DNA of 64,000 bases, taken from contig NW_022881603.1 of the NCBI RefSeq assembly GCF_003369915.1, forward strand, positions 4,092,001 through 4,156,000, given 5' to 3'. The position numbers and the translations under genes were made by a program. The notes beneath the pieces are model-generated. The model saw only the letters and a program-made list of their open reading frames with translations, was not told where the DNA came from and ran no database searches. Numbering within the stretch: the first letter of the stretch is position 1; every line of letters begins with the position of its first letter. Positions 1-12,900 of this stretch are shown piece by piece. This DNA is from Drosophila miranda (Eukaryota > Arthropoda > Insecta > Diptera > Drosophilidae).

Positions 1-2017
1 GCCACATTAATTATTGAGAGAGGAATAGACAGGCACTCTCTTCAAACATCACAGAGAGCGAGTGAATGCAAGTGGGTCTGTGTGCGTATGCTGCGAGAGG
101 AGGCACTTAACGGAAGGGCGTTGAATTTCACAAGATCACAGACGAACAAGGTATATTTTTACAAGGTGTGGCCAGGTAGAGCACTAGGCGCTAGATCAGA
201 GCTGAACAGTGGAAAAACTGTTCTGAGCTTCCAGCTTACAGATCAAAGATACAAAATACCTATTGAATAAATGCATTCTGTTTACGTTCTTATAATTCGA
301 AACGAATAGAAGAAGTAAAATACAAGCAAGCAAAAAATGTGAGCTACGAGCTGGAATGCCTCACCCTGCAAAAATACAACTTGATCTTTACTATGATTGC
401 TCTCCCACTCTCCCGATGTCTGATTTCACTCTTTCTTGTCTGCTTGAAAAGCCGAGCAAAATCAACCACTGATAAGATTACTGGCGATTGGGGAGGGGAT
501 TGCCTCCTCTCCTCTTGCTCCTCTTACTCCTCCTGAGCCTCATCCGACTGACTGACTGATTGGGGCTGCAGGGCTAGGTGGTCGTGGTCACGGGCAAGTT
601 CACAAGGTGCTTCACGCCTCGGCGAGCGACATGTTCGAGCACGTTTGCACGAACGATGTACCGTCGATCAGAACACAGTTATATTGAATATTTAACGATT
701 TTTAGGGCACATGTTCGCCACCAGCGTCTTGGCTGCTTACGCAAATCGAAAGACAGCTCCGGTAATCCAGAGCACAGCGTGTCGCCCACCGTGTACCGTT
801 ATGCAAGTGAGAGTGAGCCAGCGCGACTTAGCGAGCAGGCGCACCACCCACCCAGCACCCATTGCCACCCACCAAACAGCTGCTGCAATCGAAGCACAAG
901 CTACAGCCGCAGCCGCAGCAGAGCAGCGACAACTGCGTCAATGTCGTAAAACTTTCTCACATAAGTCAAAGTCAGAGTCAGGGCCTGGAGAGTACCGCTA
1001 AACGTAGTATGTACATATGTAGTATCTTGTCGGCCAAATCTCGGCTTATCCTTTGTTGAAGCCTCCACCACCAACACCCCCAACCCTACACACACCTGAA
1101 AAAACATTGAGTGTATAAATAAGAGTTTTATGGCAGCGTAAAAAATGATTTTTTACGATCTGGAGGGACATAATGAAGTTATCGAAAGATCAGACCAGAT
1201 CACCAATGCGGCAAACAAAAAACATTCAAAAGGGAAATGTACATTTCAAACATTATTACGAGCAAATCGCTTACTTAACTCAAGAACAACGAAGGAAGAA
1301 CCAGAAGCGTCAATCCCCCTTCCTTGGACAACGAAACTGTAAGAAGTTATATAAATTATGCGCGTATGCAGATACAGATACAAATACAGATGTACATATA
1401 TCATTTCTTCTTTGCCCACACGCACCCGTGACGAAAGCAAATGTCTCTGTGACGTCAATACGAGCGCCTACGAAATATCACATGTGTTCTGGGGGCTGAT
1501 TTTGTTTGGTTTTGGTTTTGGTTTTGGTTTTGTTTTTGGAGGTACTCCTACATTTTGCAGCAGTACTATCCACTGGGAATATTGTTTTCAAAATCTTTTT
1601 CCACGTAAAACACATCATTTTCAACAGAATTGTGTACCACGTCAGGATAAGGAGAACAGCTACAAGAGTATTTCACATCGAACTTTTCGCAGAATTAAAG
1701 ATCTAGGATAAAAATTAATTTAGATTGGAAACTTTAACCCAGACTCCCTCTCGGGATAGAGCTTTTGGTACTTGGTGTTCCATTAGTACAGAACTACCAT
1801 CAACAAGCCAGCCAGAACCCGAGAGCTGAAACGCTTTCATATGTACATAAAATGTTTTGGAGACCAAAATTAGGAAATTATCGCAAAACGTGATAATCAT
1901 AAACGCGTGACTATCATATCACGATTAGGCTTTCATAATAATGCGACCATAAATTATGCGGCCTGGCAACAAATCGAATTGTGTAAAATTGCTGACTATG
2001 GAGTAGCAAACTATTTT
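1..2017. other. non-coding stretch, no gene seen
   Basis: Short open frames occur on both strands but none has a recognisable domain, a convincing start or splice signals. The stretch is AT-rich with scattered simple repeats, including a run of GGTTTT units near 1504-1538. It looks like ordinary Drosophila intergenic or intronic DNA. A TATA-like string lies near 1115 but nothing recognisable follows it. Confidence 0.6.
1504..1538. repeat. (GGTTTT)n short tandem repeat
   Basis: About five consecutive copies of a six-base GGTTTT unit, slightly degenerate at the right end. Simple-sequence repeat with no evident function. Confidence 0.7.
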
Positions 2018-3126
2018 TATACCCGATACTCAAAATGAGTATTGGGGTATATTAGATTTGTGGTAAAAGTGGATGTGTGTAACGTCCAAAAGGAATCGTT
2101 TCCGACCCCATAAAGTATATATATTCTTGATCAGCATCAATAGCCGAGTCGATTGAGCCATGTCTGTCTGTCCGTCCGTCCGTCTGTCCGTCTGTCCGTC
2201 CCCTTCAGCGCCTAGTGCTCAAAGACTATAAGAGCGAGAGCAACGATGTTTTGGATCCAGACTTCTGTGATATGTCACTGCTACAAGAATATTTCAAAAC
2301 TTTGCCCCGCCCACTTCCGCCCCCACAAAGGGCGAAAATCTGTGGCATCCACAATTTCGACGATACGAGAAAACTAAAAATCGTAGAATCGTAGAAGATG
2401 ACTATATCTTCTAGAGTGCAAAATCTGAACCAGATCGTATAATTATTATAGCCAGAATCAAGAAAACAATTTCATTTTTTCTCGCCCTGTCTCTCTCTAA
2501 CACACACGTAGCATAGCCGGCTTTGCTTAGAGTAAAACATTAGCGCCTAGATCTCAGAGACTATTAAAGCTAGAGCAACCAAATTTGGTATCCACACTCC
2601 TAATATATCGGACCGAGACAAGTTTGTTTCAAAATTTCGCCACACCCCCTTCCGCCCCCGCAAAGGATGAAAATCTGGGGATATTCACAAATCTCAGAGA
2701 CTATTAAGGCTAGAGTAACCAAATTTGGTATCCGCACTCCTGTTAGATCTCACTATAAAACGTATATCTCAAAATTTCGCCCCACCCCCTTCCGCCCCCA
2801 CAAAGGACGAAAATCTGTTGCATCCACAATATTGAGGATACGAGAAAACTAAAAACGCAGAATCATAGATAATGATCATATATATCAGATTGCTGAATCT
2901 GGATCAGATCAGATCATTTTTATACCCAAAAGGAACAAATCAATTTGCACTGGCTACGCAGCACCCGACGTCACGCTCAGACTGATTTTCTGTCTCTCTC
3001 GCACGCACTCCTTGTCGAGTCGTTTAATATTAGCGGCGTCTGCTGGAGGAGAGCCATACTGACTTAGTATCGGGTATAACTGTAGAGTTGCGGTCTCCGC
3101 AGCAACTCACAACGTTCCCCCTCGTT
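2018..3126 (+). mobile_element. DINE-1/mini-me-like element, copy A
   Basis: The element opens with TATACCCGATAC and closes at 3068-3078 with the inverted string TATCGGGTATA, followed by a conserved 48-bp tail. It contains a short conserved block, a TA-rich stretch, and a (GTCT/GTCC)n tract at about 2163-2202. This arrangement matches mini-me/DINE-1 (Helentron-related, non-autonomous) elements of Diptera. The middle holds internal repeats built around AAATTTGGTATCC. The same element recurs at 5605-12900 (reverse), 16861-17988 (chimeric) and 21979-23106. There is no coding capacity. The family assignment is from recall of the (GTCY)n core structure and was not verified by search. Confidence 0.7.
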
Positions 3127-5312
3127 AACCCTCAATCGGTGCTATTGTTTCTGGGAAAGAAATTACATTCACTGCTTCACTGAACTATAAATAAATGCAC
3201 AAACAAATTGATCATCAAACGTGGCGAAAAACTCGTACTTCATCTTTATCTAATCGGAATCAGAATCAGAGTCAGACGAACTCAATAGAAATTATATGTA
3301 GTATAGCTAACCCTGAGGCATGCGAAAAAAAAACAACATTCAAGGAGAACCATTCTTTCCGCCATGGAGACCCACTTTCTCGTAGATAAGAGGGGCAGAG
3401 CCTTATCACTAATCACTGGCCCCACACAATGTTTGCATTGGGCTCTACTACTAGGAGGGGGTTCAATTGGGGATAGCAACCCGTTGCTGTAGGACTGATT
3501 GCCAACTTGACATTGTCTTTCTCATTACCGTCTGCGTCGCATTAACATCAACACAAAAACAAAAATAACCCGGGAAATGTTAAAAATAACCTGTCCGTTG
3601 CTAAAAATATAAACGATAACATACTATAATAACAACAAAAGCAAATATTCTGCATAAATATCAAAGTAAATACTTGACTGTTGCAAATTTTGTATCAGCA
3701 AATTCGTTCTTGTTCGTTTCTGGGTTTTCTTATTATGGCTCTTATCAGTAGTTCCGGAGAAAAACAAAATACCAAGTGACAAAAGCACAGACTGCGGCTA
3801 CGACTGCGACTGGGACTGGGACAGAAAGTGCTGTTGTTTGCCTGGCACTCAAGAGCTCTGCTCCGATGGAGGGAACTCCCCCACTGGCATTGCCTTTTAC
3901 GGCCAAGATAGCAAGTGGCCGAAAACTGGGAGTTGAATATTTATGGTCCGTCGCGTTAATTGTAAAGCGATTCGAGTGCGATTTCTGGCTAAATGGAATA
4001 TGACAACTGGCGCCCGAATAATATATGGCTTGGTCTGGGGGGGAAAAACCACTGGAAACAGGAAAGTTTTCAGAAGAATACATCTTCAGATGATAATACG
4101 AACCATAGAGAAAGAAATTACGATTCCTAACAAAAACTAACACCTCGAAACAGAAAAATTCCCTTGTTATGTTAAGTAAATATTACTTTCTAGCCATAAA
4201 TATCGTTCATTAGTTCGAAGAATTATAGATTATGAGTGGGAAAATCTAATTTAACTTGAAGAAATCCCCTCAAATATATTTATTTGTTCTAGAGATTCTT
4301 TTCCCACATTTTGTTGGACAGAAATGCCAGAAATATTTTCTTTTTCTGCGAATTCGATTCGAAAGGTGATTTTGCCAATCACTTCCCCGTACATTGTTCC
4401 ATTGTGGGGCTGCTGTGTACTCGAAATGTAAACACAAGATCGAAAAATGGCGGAGCGGTTTCGCCGGTCTCTATAAATATATACATAGATACAATTCGCA
4501 CCCAAAAGAAACTGCGCACTTGGCCCGGCATGGAATGCCCCAAATCCCATTGAACAAGGCCGAATTGGGAGCTAATCAAAGGCCCTCGCATAACCCCATT
4601 GTCTGACGATGTCTGGCGATGTCGGGCGATGTCTGGCTGTGGCAAAACCGAAAGTTGCATCAGCCATATCACATCCCAGTATCGGTTCAATCAGTGGGAT
4701 TGATTCGATTACGGACAGATAACGTTTTGTGGGGGGTGGCAGAAAACTCAAACCGAGCCGAAATCACCTGAATCTAAGGTAGACTTTGTACCCTGACAGG
4801 CATTCATCATAAGACTTCAGCAATCTCTCCCAACCCCCGCGTGATTCATGCCGATGAACTTTGGTCTTAGAAGACGCAGAACCATCGCTATTTCCTGACA
4901 AGTTCTACATGCTGTCATATGCTGTGCTCTCTGCATCCGCCCAATCGTCGTATCTTCGTATCATCGTGTTGCTCTTGGCCATATATGGCAGTGTGTAGAA
5001 CATCTTTCATTAGTCACTTTCCCTGCACTTTGCTGTTATTACTCATACGCCACGCAATCGTTAGGGAAATCAAGGCAGGGCACACGGTAGGCAGCAGGCA
5101 GCAGGCAGCAAGCAGCAGGTAGCATGTAGCCGGTAGCAGGGGTATGTAGGTAGAAAGCCAACGGCAATTTCATCAATTCCACCGGCGATTAACGGTTCGG
5201 TTCGTCTTGTGCCAGGTCAGTGTAGAGCAGAGCAGAGCAGGGCAGAACAGAACACAACTGGGGATGGGGATTCGATGCAAAGTGGATTCCGTTCTGTATA
5301 AATTTGCTCAAC
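3127..5312. other. non-coding stretch, no gene seen
   Basis: No reading frame here has a recognisable domain or a supported start. It is mostly AT-rich unique-looking DNA with a CAGCAGG-type degenerate repeat at about 5093-5150. Enhancer or intronic sequence cannot be excluded, but I see nothing specific. Confidence 0.55.
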
Positions 5313-5604
5313 ATTTTAATACCCGCTACTTGCTGAACACAAGGCTATATTGCGGGCGAACGAGTATATGTAACAGACCCATAATCCATATCAGTCTAGA
5401 CTCTAGATACATCCGTCTGTCTGTCTGTCTGTCTGTTCGGGATGGCGGTATAAGCAACTAGATCTTTGCGAGACTTTAACAGCTAGCGATACCAAATTTG
5501 GTATGTCGATTTTTCGCCTGAAAGCCAAGTAGATCAAGTTTATATTAAAATTGATCGACCCCTTTGCCTCTCTCCCATGTAAATCGAATAAATGTGAATA
5601 TTAA
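5313..5604 (+). repeat. diverged DINE-like fragment
   Basis: It begins with a TAATACCCGCTAC variant of the DINE terminus, carries a (GTCT)n tract at about 5413-5437, and includes the ACCAAATTTGGTA block typical of the DINE interior. It is clearly more diverged than the other copies in this window and abuts the next element. I read it as an older, truncated copy. Confidence 0.5.
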
Positions 5605-6363
5605 AACGAGGGGGAACGTTGTGAGTTGCTGCGGACACCGCAACTCTACAGTTATACCCGATACTAAGTCAGTATGGCTCTCCTCCGGCAGACGCAGCTA
5701 ATATTAAACGACACGACAAAGAGTGCGTGCGAGAGAGACAGAAAATCAGTCTGAGCGTGACGTCGGGCGCTGCGAAGCCGGTGCAAATTGATTTGTTCCT
5801 TTTGGCTATAAAAATTATCTGATCTGGTCCAGATTCAGCAATCTGATAGATATGGTCACTATCTATTATTCTGCGTTAGTTTTCTCAAATGTGCAATATT
5901 GTGGATGCAACAGATTTTCGTCCTTTGTGGGGGCGGAAGGGGGTGGGACGAAATTCTTAGATATACGTTTTATAGTGAGATCTAACAGAAGTGCGGATAC
6001 CAAATTTGGTTACTCTAGCCTTAATAGTCTCTGAGATTTGTGGATGCCCCAGATTTTCGTCCTTTGCGGGGGCGGAAGGGGGTGTGGCGAAATTTGGACA
6101 CGAAACGGTCAAGGTCCGATATCACAGGAGTGTGGATACCAAATTTGGTTGCTCTGGCTCTTATAGGTTCTGAGATCCTTGAACTCATATTTTGCAATTG
6201 GCAAAGCCGACCATGAAACCTGTGTGTTAGAGAGAGACAGAGCGAGAAAAAATGAAATTGTTTTCTTGATTCTGGCTATAATAATTATACGATCTGGTTG
6301 AGATCTTACATTCTAAAACATATAGTCATCCTCTACGATTCTGCGTTTTTTGTTTTATCGTAT
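5605..6363 (-). mobile_element. DINE-like element copy B, part 1 (split by BEL)
   Basis: Reverse-oriented copy of the 2018-3126 element. Its conserved tail and TATACCCGATAC terminus are at 5605-5663, followed by the AAATTTGGTATCC-type blocks. It is interrupted at 6364 by an LTR retrotransposon and resumes at 12547. The last five bases (6359-6363, CGTAT) are the target-site duplication. Confidence 0.7.
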
Positions 6364-6658
6364 TGTTCGGTCAAACTCCTTTAAGGAACAAGTATTCAAA
6401 TGACCCTCGTAAAATAGAGAGCCTACGCTCACTTTTTGTATTTACTCACCATAATTGTACTAAATTCACCACTGTATTCTCTCTCTTATGCCCAGTACTC
6501 AAGCACTAAGATTTGTAATAAATAGTTATTCCCTAATACTCAACTGGATCGATCGACTTTTCTCTTTCTTGTATAGACTTTGATTCGTTTGCAGAAAAAA
6601 CTAACACACCCCCATCCGTGAATTAACATTAATGCGGAAAACGCTCCGTGTACAAACA
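6364..6658 (+). repeat. BEL-1 5' LTR
   Basis: 295 bp, beginning TGTTCGG and ending TACAAACA. Essentially identical to 12247-12541. An AATAAA-containing stretch lies mid-LTR and probably serves polyadenylation. Confidence 0.95.
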
Positions 6659-6661
6659 TTT

Positions 6662-6679
6662 TGGCGCCCAACGTGGGGC
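6662..6679 (+). promoter_or_regulatory. primer-binding site, tRNA-Lys type
   Basis: The 18 bases TGGCGCCCAACGTGGGGC start three bases after the 5' LTR. They are complementary to a tRNA 3' end; the TGGCGCCCAA start is characteristic of tRNA-Lys-primed elements. Confidence 0.8.
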
Positions 6680-7136
6680 ATGTGTGTTATGTTAATTCTT
6701 CTGTGAACAATTAAACTAATCGCAATCTACAAAGGCAACAATTACAACATTCGCTCGTCTCGCAGCTGCAATCGAAAGTTCCGAAAACCGTATCAGAATT
6801 GTTCGTCTAGATCGCGGGATCGTTGTCCTCGCCTTGCTCTCGCCGTTCTCGCTTAATTTTATCATTCGCTTGTCACCCACAACGCATTCAACGGCGCTTG
6901 CATTCTCGGTTCGTTCTCTTTGCAGCTACCTGCTTTGGTCCATCGATCAACGCATTCTTTCTATTGGAATTCCACTGCTTCACTTTCGTTTTGCTTTCGT
7001 TGCCGCTGCTGGAACTTTTGCTTTTGCTTTCACCGTTGGTTTTGTGCTCTAGCTGCTGCTGCTTGCTGCGTTTTTTTGTTGTTGTTATTTTTGGAAGCTC
7101 TAGTTCTGTGTCAGCGTAATTACACTACACAACAAA

Positions 7137-8951
7137 ATGATGACGCTCGAAGACTTAAAACGCCAACGGAGCAATATAACTCGGATCAAATCTGTGGTAG
7201 ATGCTAAATCGGAAACCCCGATATGCAATGATGAGCTTCGCTATCGGTTGAACATCTTAGAAACGTATTTCAAGAATGTTTTAAATGTCCAAGCTAATAT
7301 TGAAGACCTTAGTCCGAATGATTAAGGACGGGCAGATTTGGAGGATACATACATAGCAATCAAGCTAGCCATAAGGGAAAAAATGGGAGGAGATCTGAAC
7401 GCCAGCATTGTTGCGCCGGACTACCACCCACCGCCAGTGAAGTCATCGTTACCAAGGTTGTCGCTACCCACTTTCGACGGAACATATGCAAACTATAAGA
7501 ATTTTATTCACTCGTTCGAGCAAATTGTTGTGCGTGAGTCTGGATTGTCTAATATAGAAAAGTTTAATTATTTGCTGACCTGCCTCACGGGGCCGGCATT
7601 AGATACAATTCAGGCATTCCAGGTTACAAGCGAAAACTATCCGAAGGCCCTAGCAAAACTCAAAGGCCGTTTTGATAATCCTACTCTTATATTTTTAGAA
7701 GGTATTGAGGCATTGTTTGCACTACAACCTGTGGAAAGGTCAAACAGTCAGCAGCTTCACAGCCTAGTGGATAAGGCATCCGCTATATTAAGCTCACTGG
7801 AGTCCATCGGCAAACCTGAGAATATTGTTCACGCTATGGTTATATATATTATAATGGAAAAGTGTGATCAGCAAACTCGGAACAAGTGGAAGGAATCGCA
7901 GGACTACAAAACTCTGCCAACCTGGCTAGCATGCACACAGCTTTTGGAACGCCACTGTCAGTTTCTCCATTCGTCTGGAAACTCGGCTGCTACTTCGTCA
8001 CAACGAAAGGCTGAATCCAATAAGTCAAGTCGTCATTCTAATCACCAAATAAACTCGTCGTTTGCTATCACTAATCCGTCTTGTACACTTTGTTCTAGTT
8101 CTGGCCATAAGATCTCTAATTGCGCTCAGTTCAAGGCTATGAACAGCAACCAACGGTACGACAATGCAAAACGCCTCGGTCTCTGCATCAATTGTCTTGG
8201 AAATGGTCATAGAGTGGCGCAATGTTCATCGACTCATCGTTGCCGATCCTGTAATCGGAATCATCATTCATCTTTGCATCACTCTCAGCCGCAACAGCCA
8301 CCCCAATCATCAGCAGGACAATCTTCAACTACTGAACCGCTACTCCAACCAGCGCAACCCTTCTGGCAAACAGCTCATCAAGCTGCTTCACATTCTCATA
8401 TGGAGATCGCAGCAGATGATCAAATTTTGTTGGCAACAGCTATGGTTTTGGTAAAGGATGCCACAGGTGAATACAAACTCGGTAGAGCGTTGCTTGATTC
8501 ATGCTCTCAGGTTAATTTTGTAACCGAAACCTTTGCACAAAAGCTTCGCCTTCGTCGTGAAAAACACCACATTGGAATTCGCAGTATAGGAGACTCCCTG
8601 ACTAGTTTGAAGGCTCGTACGACTACCTCTATTAAGTCACGTACTTCCGGCTATCAGCTCACTCTCCAGCTTGGAATCACATCCCATATTGCCTACCAGC
8701 CAGATAGTGAGATCGACATATCGAATTGGAACCTACCAGCTAACACTCCATTGGCTGACGAATCGTTCTATAGGACTAAACGTATTGATTTGTTACTGGG
8801 GACCGAAGCCTTCTATGGAGCTCTAGCTGTTGGCCAGATTCGCATTGGTCCAAATCTTCCCACTTTGCAGAAGACTCTTTTTGGTTGGGTTGTTGCTGGG
8901 AGGTACCAGCGGCAATATAACAGACAGCCACTATGTGCTTGGCGACTGTAG
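7137..8951 (+). pseudogene. gag: BEL-1 gag and protease, broken
   Basis: The frame starts at ATG 7137 after a long leader. It has an in-frame TAA at 7323-7325 after 62 codons, and the same frame then continues to 8951. The continuation contains a DUF1759-type Gag core (about 7440-7970), CCHC-like zinc knuckles (about 8088-8270, e.g. CINCLGNGHRVAQC) and a retropepsin-like aspartic protease with the DSCS active-site string near 8488. In the family gag, protease and pol form one polyprotein. Here the frame is lost near 8920, so pol is read in another phase. The nonsense codon and the frameshift make this copy non-functional. Confidence 0.85.
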
Positions 8952-11900
8952 AAGAGTCGATCGACAAGAATTTGCAGCAATTATGGAAAGTGGACTCATT
9001 TGTCGATCCAAGCGCTAGAATGCTCCCAAATCATCGTCGCTGTGAGGACCATTTCAGGGACACAACACATCAGGATGCCAGTGGGCGGATTGTCGTTCGC
9101 TTGCCATTTCAAGAAGATCCAAGTTGTCTTGGAAGTTCCTTCGATACAGCTCGAACTCGATTTTTTGCCATTGAGAGACGTCTCGCTCGTCTACCGCAGG
9201 AATATGAAAGTCTCGGCCATATGTCCCTCGTACTGAATCCTAACTTGGAAGAACCGCATTATTATATACCCCACCATTTCGTTCTGAAACCAAACAGTAC
9301 ATCGACGAAGCTCAGAGTTGTCTTTGACGCCTCTTGCCGTACAACATCTCAAAGGTCACTTAACGATCTACTTTTAGTCGGCCCTACCATTCAGGATGAG
9401 TTGTACTTGCAATTGCTGCGGTTCCGCATGCATAGGTTCGGCATCACAGCCGACGTCACAAAAATGTACAGGCAGGTACTTGTGAGTGAGAAAGATAGAA
9501 AATTCCAGTACATTTTGTGGCGAGCATCTCCAAATACGGATCTTCAAACCTACCAACTCAAAACAGTGACATATGGGACTGCGTCTGCCCCATTTCTCGC
9601 AACTCGTAGTTTGCATTACTTGGCTGAGGATTGTAAGGATGCATGGCCATTAGGGGCTGCTGCTGTTAAAACTGCATTTTATGTTGATGACCTTTTGTGT
9701 GGGGCTGGTGATATAGATACAATCTTCAAACTAAAAACTGAAATCACATCAACTCTCGCTCGTGGTCAGTTTCCATTATGCAAGTGGCATTCAAATCATC
9801 CAGGCGTGATGGAAGACGAATCTACCAAGGAATTAAACATTTCAGAAAACTCAGTCAGCAGCACACTCGGCTTAACTTGGCATCAACGAAGAGATGCATT
9901 TAGTTTCACATTTAATCCAAAGGAAGTCTATCCCACTACCACAAAACGAACAATTTTGTCTACTGCGTCGTCGCTATTCGATCCAATCGGTCTGCTATCA
10001 CCGTTAGTCATTGTCTCTAAGATCATTCTTCAGGAGTTGTGGCTTTTGAAACTCGACTGGGACGAGTCTGTCCCCCAGAATTTAAGCCACGCATGGAGCA
10101 AGTGTTTGGAATCGCTGAATTCACTGTCGTCACTAGCGGTACCTCGTTTTTGTTTGCAGCCTGATACTAGGAGCATTCAAATACATGGATTTTGCGACGC
10201 ATCGATTCGGGCATACGGCTGCTGTGTTTATGTGCGCAGGGAGAATTCGCTTGGACAGGTCACAGTGAAATTGTTCACTTCTAAGTCTAGAGTAGCACCA
10301 GTGAAGAAACAGTCTCTTCCGAAGCTTGAACTATGCGGCGCACATCTACTTTCTCAGTTGTATAACAAAGTCAAGGCCATATTCAGTAAACACACTATCA
10401 CATCTTATTTTTGGAGCGACTCACAGCTCGTATTGCATTGGTTGCAACAACACTCAGTCACCTTATCGACCTTTGTTGGAAATCGAGTGTCCGATATTCA
10501 GGATTTAACGTCTGATGGAAAATGGCGCTATGTGCCAACACATCAAAACCCTGCTGATATTCTGTCGCGAGGCTGTAACGTGAGCGAGGTGATTAAGTCT
10601 CCATGGTTTTCGGGTCCTACGCTTCTAGTCGAAGATTCACTAAGCTGGTCCGCCACTGGTGGAAAACTTGATATTGACATGGACGTGGTTAACTCGGAGA
10701 ATCGGAAAAGTTTGTTTGCTGCCGTACACGAGACAAATAATATCCTCAACATCGTCGATAATATCAGCTCGTACACTCACAGTCTGCGTCTCATTGCTTG
10801 GATGATTAGGTTCATAAGGAGATGTCGGAAGCAATCGACGTTTACCACAACCTCACCGACGCCAGATGAACTTCGTTTTGCTTCACATTGCCTTATTTGG
10901 AACATTCAACAAACTCATTTTGTAGAGGACATCCGTTTACTTCAGAAGCAAAAACCATTAAAAAGCAGCTTAAAGTTTCTTACTCCCTTTTTAGAAGTCG
11001 TGAACGGATTCGAACTTATCAAGGTTGGTGGACGTTTGGAATACTCAGACCTACAAGACGGTCAAAAACATCCGTTGCTGCTGCCTAGTCAGTCCAAATT
11101 TGTATGGAACTATATTCGCCATTTGCATCTTCGGAACTATCACGCTGGACCTAAGGCCCTAGTCGCTCTCATTCGTTTGGAGTATTGGATCGTTAACGCC
11201 AGAGACTTAGCACGTAGAATTGTTCGCTCCTGTGTACACTGCGTTCGCTACAGACCGAAGCTGCTACAACAACTCATGGGCTCATTACCGCCTCCGCTAC
11301 TCGCTCCGGCTCGACCCTTTGAACGCTGTGGAGTTGACTTTTGTGGACCCATCAACACATATCTACGCATTCGAGGAAAGGGACCTACAAAAGCATACAT
11401 AGCCGTGTTCGTTTGCCTTCTCACCAAGGCCGTTCACATCGAAGTAGTCTCTGATTTGTCAACAAAGGCGTTCTTAAACGCATTGAAACGGATGGGAGGT
11501 CGTCGCAAGCTGCCGACAGACATCTTCTGCGATAATGCCACTAACTTTGTAGGGGCATCGAATCAACTGCAGGAACTAAAAAAGTTTATGTTTTTAAAGC
11601 AGACCCAAGATGCAATCTATAAATTTTGCGCATCTGACTTTATTAATTTCCATTTTATTCCCCCAGGGCACCTCATTTCGGAGGCCTTTGGGAAGCGGCA
11701 GTCAAGAGTGCAAAGGGGCTGTTAAATCGTACGCTGGCCAACACCAGGTTCACCTTCGAAGAGTTGAGCACTGTCGTCGTCGAGATAGAATCGATCCTCA
11801 ACTCGCGCCCGCTATCGCCGCTTTCGTCAGACCCAAATGACTATAGCACTCTCACGGCTGGCCATCTCTTGGTTGGCGAATCATTGCGATCACTACCTGA

Positions 11901-12220
11901 AAGGTCCCTCGAGAATATCAAGCTGTCAAGTATGGACCGCTACGATGCGATTACGGCCGTCAAGCAACGGTTTTGGAAGCAATGGTCTGCTGACTATGTC
12001 AACGAATTGCGATCGCGCACGAAGTGGACAGCACCCTCAACGAACCTCACCGTTGGTCATCATCCATGAGGACAACCTGCCACCGCTACGCTGGAAACTA
12101 GGCCGAGTGCAGTCTACTGTGCTTGGGAAGGATGGACTTGGACGGGTGGTGCACCTCCGCACTGCAAATGGAACATGTTGCAGGCCAATACACAAGTTGA
12201 CAATTCTTCCGGTGGTTTGA
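8933..12220 (+). pseudogene. pol: BEL-1 pol (RT, RNase H, integrase), broken
   Basis: Open from about 8933 to 11725. The BEL/Pao reverse transcriptase carries the YVDD box near 9680, followed by an RNase H region (about 10180-10600), the integrase zinc domain (about 11100-11260) and the integrase core with a GVDFCG aspartate and the CDNATNFVG aspartate. A one-base loss near 11667 shifts the frame just before the part encoding the third catalytic residue. The DUF5641-type integrase tail continues in another frame (11764-12069) and shifts again near 12060 before ending at 12220. The lesions fall after the insertion or came with the source copy; LTR similarity suggests little time has passed. 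Confidence 0.85.
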
Positions 12221-12246
12221 AAGCAGTCCTTTCAACGGGGCCGGGA

Positions 12247-12541
12247 TGTTCGGTCAAACTCCTTTAAGGAACAAGTATTTAAATGACCCTCGTAAAATAG
12301 AGAGCCTACGCTCACTTTTTGTATTTACTCACCATAATTGTACTAAATTCACCACTGTATTCTCTCTCTTATGCCCAGTACTCAAGCACTAAGATTTGTA
12401 ATAAATAGTTATTCCCTAATACTCAACTGGATCGATCGACTTTTCTCTTTCTTGTATAGACTTTGATTCGTTTGCAGAAAAAACTAACACACCCCCATCC
12501 GTGAATTAACATTAATGCGGAAAACGCTCCGTGTACAAACA
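12247..12541 (+). repeat. BEL-1 3' LTR
   Basis: 295 bp, near-identical partner of 6364-6658, followed directly by the target duplication CGTAT at 12542-12546. Confidence 0.95.
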
Positions 12542-12546
12542 CGTAT

Positions 12547-12900
12547 CTTTAAAAATGTGGATGCCACAGATTTTCGTCCTTTGTGGGGGCGGAAGTGGGC
12601 GGGGCGAAGTTTTGAAATATTTTTGTAGCAGTGACATATCACAGAAATCTGGATCCAAAACATCGTTGCTCTAGCTCTTATAGTCTTTGAGCACTAGGCG
12701 CTGAAGGGGACGGACAGACGGACGGACGGACAGACGGACAGACGGACAGACAGACAGGGCTCAATCGACTCGGCTATTGATGCTGATCAAGAATATATAT
12801 ACTTTATGGGGTCGGAAACGATTCCTTCTGGACGTTACACACACCCACTTTTACCACAAATCTAATATACCCCAATACTCATTTTGAGTATCGGGTATAA
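12547..12900 (-). mobile_element. DINE-like element copy B, part 2
   Basis: Continuation of the element interrupted at 6364. It includes the (GTCY)n core at about 12713-12758 (read on the reverse strand) and the terminus GAGTATCGGGTATA ending at 12900. Confidence 0.75.

Larger units (their letters stand above)
6364..12541 (+). mobile_element. BEL/Pao LTR retrotransposon (BEL-1)
   Basis: Two LTRs of 295 bp (6364-6658 and 12247-12541) flank a gag-pol region. The 5-bp target duplication CGTAT is at 6359-6363 and 12542-12546. A tRNA-Lys-type primer-binding site follows the 5' LTR, and a purine-rich run (ACGGGGCCGGGA) precedes the 3' LTR. By eye the LTRs differ at one site (C/T near position 34), so the insertion is young. 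The coding region still contains at least four lesions. It sits inside DINE copy B, and the unoccupied site is preserved in the second duplication copy near 17633. Confidence 0.95.

Noticed and set aside
2163..2202. CRISPR-like or regulatory array in the GTCY runs
   Set aside because: These are simple tetranucleotide tracts inside DINE-like elements, repeated in each copy; there are no spacers.
3745..4143. 132-codon minus-strand frame
   Set aside because: No recognisable domain, composition like the surrounding non-coding DNA and overlapping frames on the other strand.
6823..7119. Several hydrophobic open frames before BEL-1 gag
   Set aside because: They lie in the element leader, are T-rich, overlap each other in different frames and lack conserved motifs.
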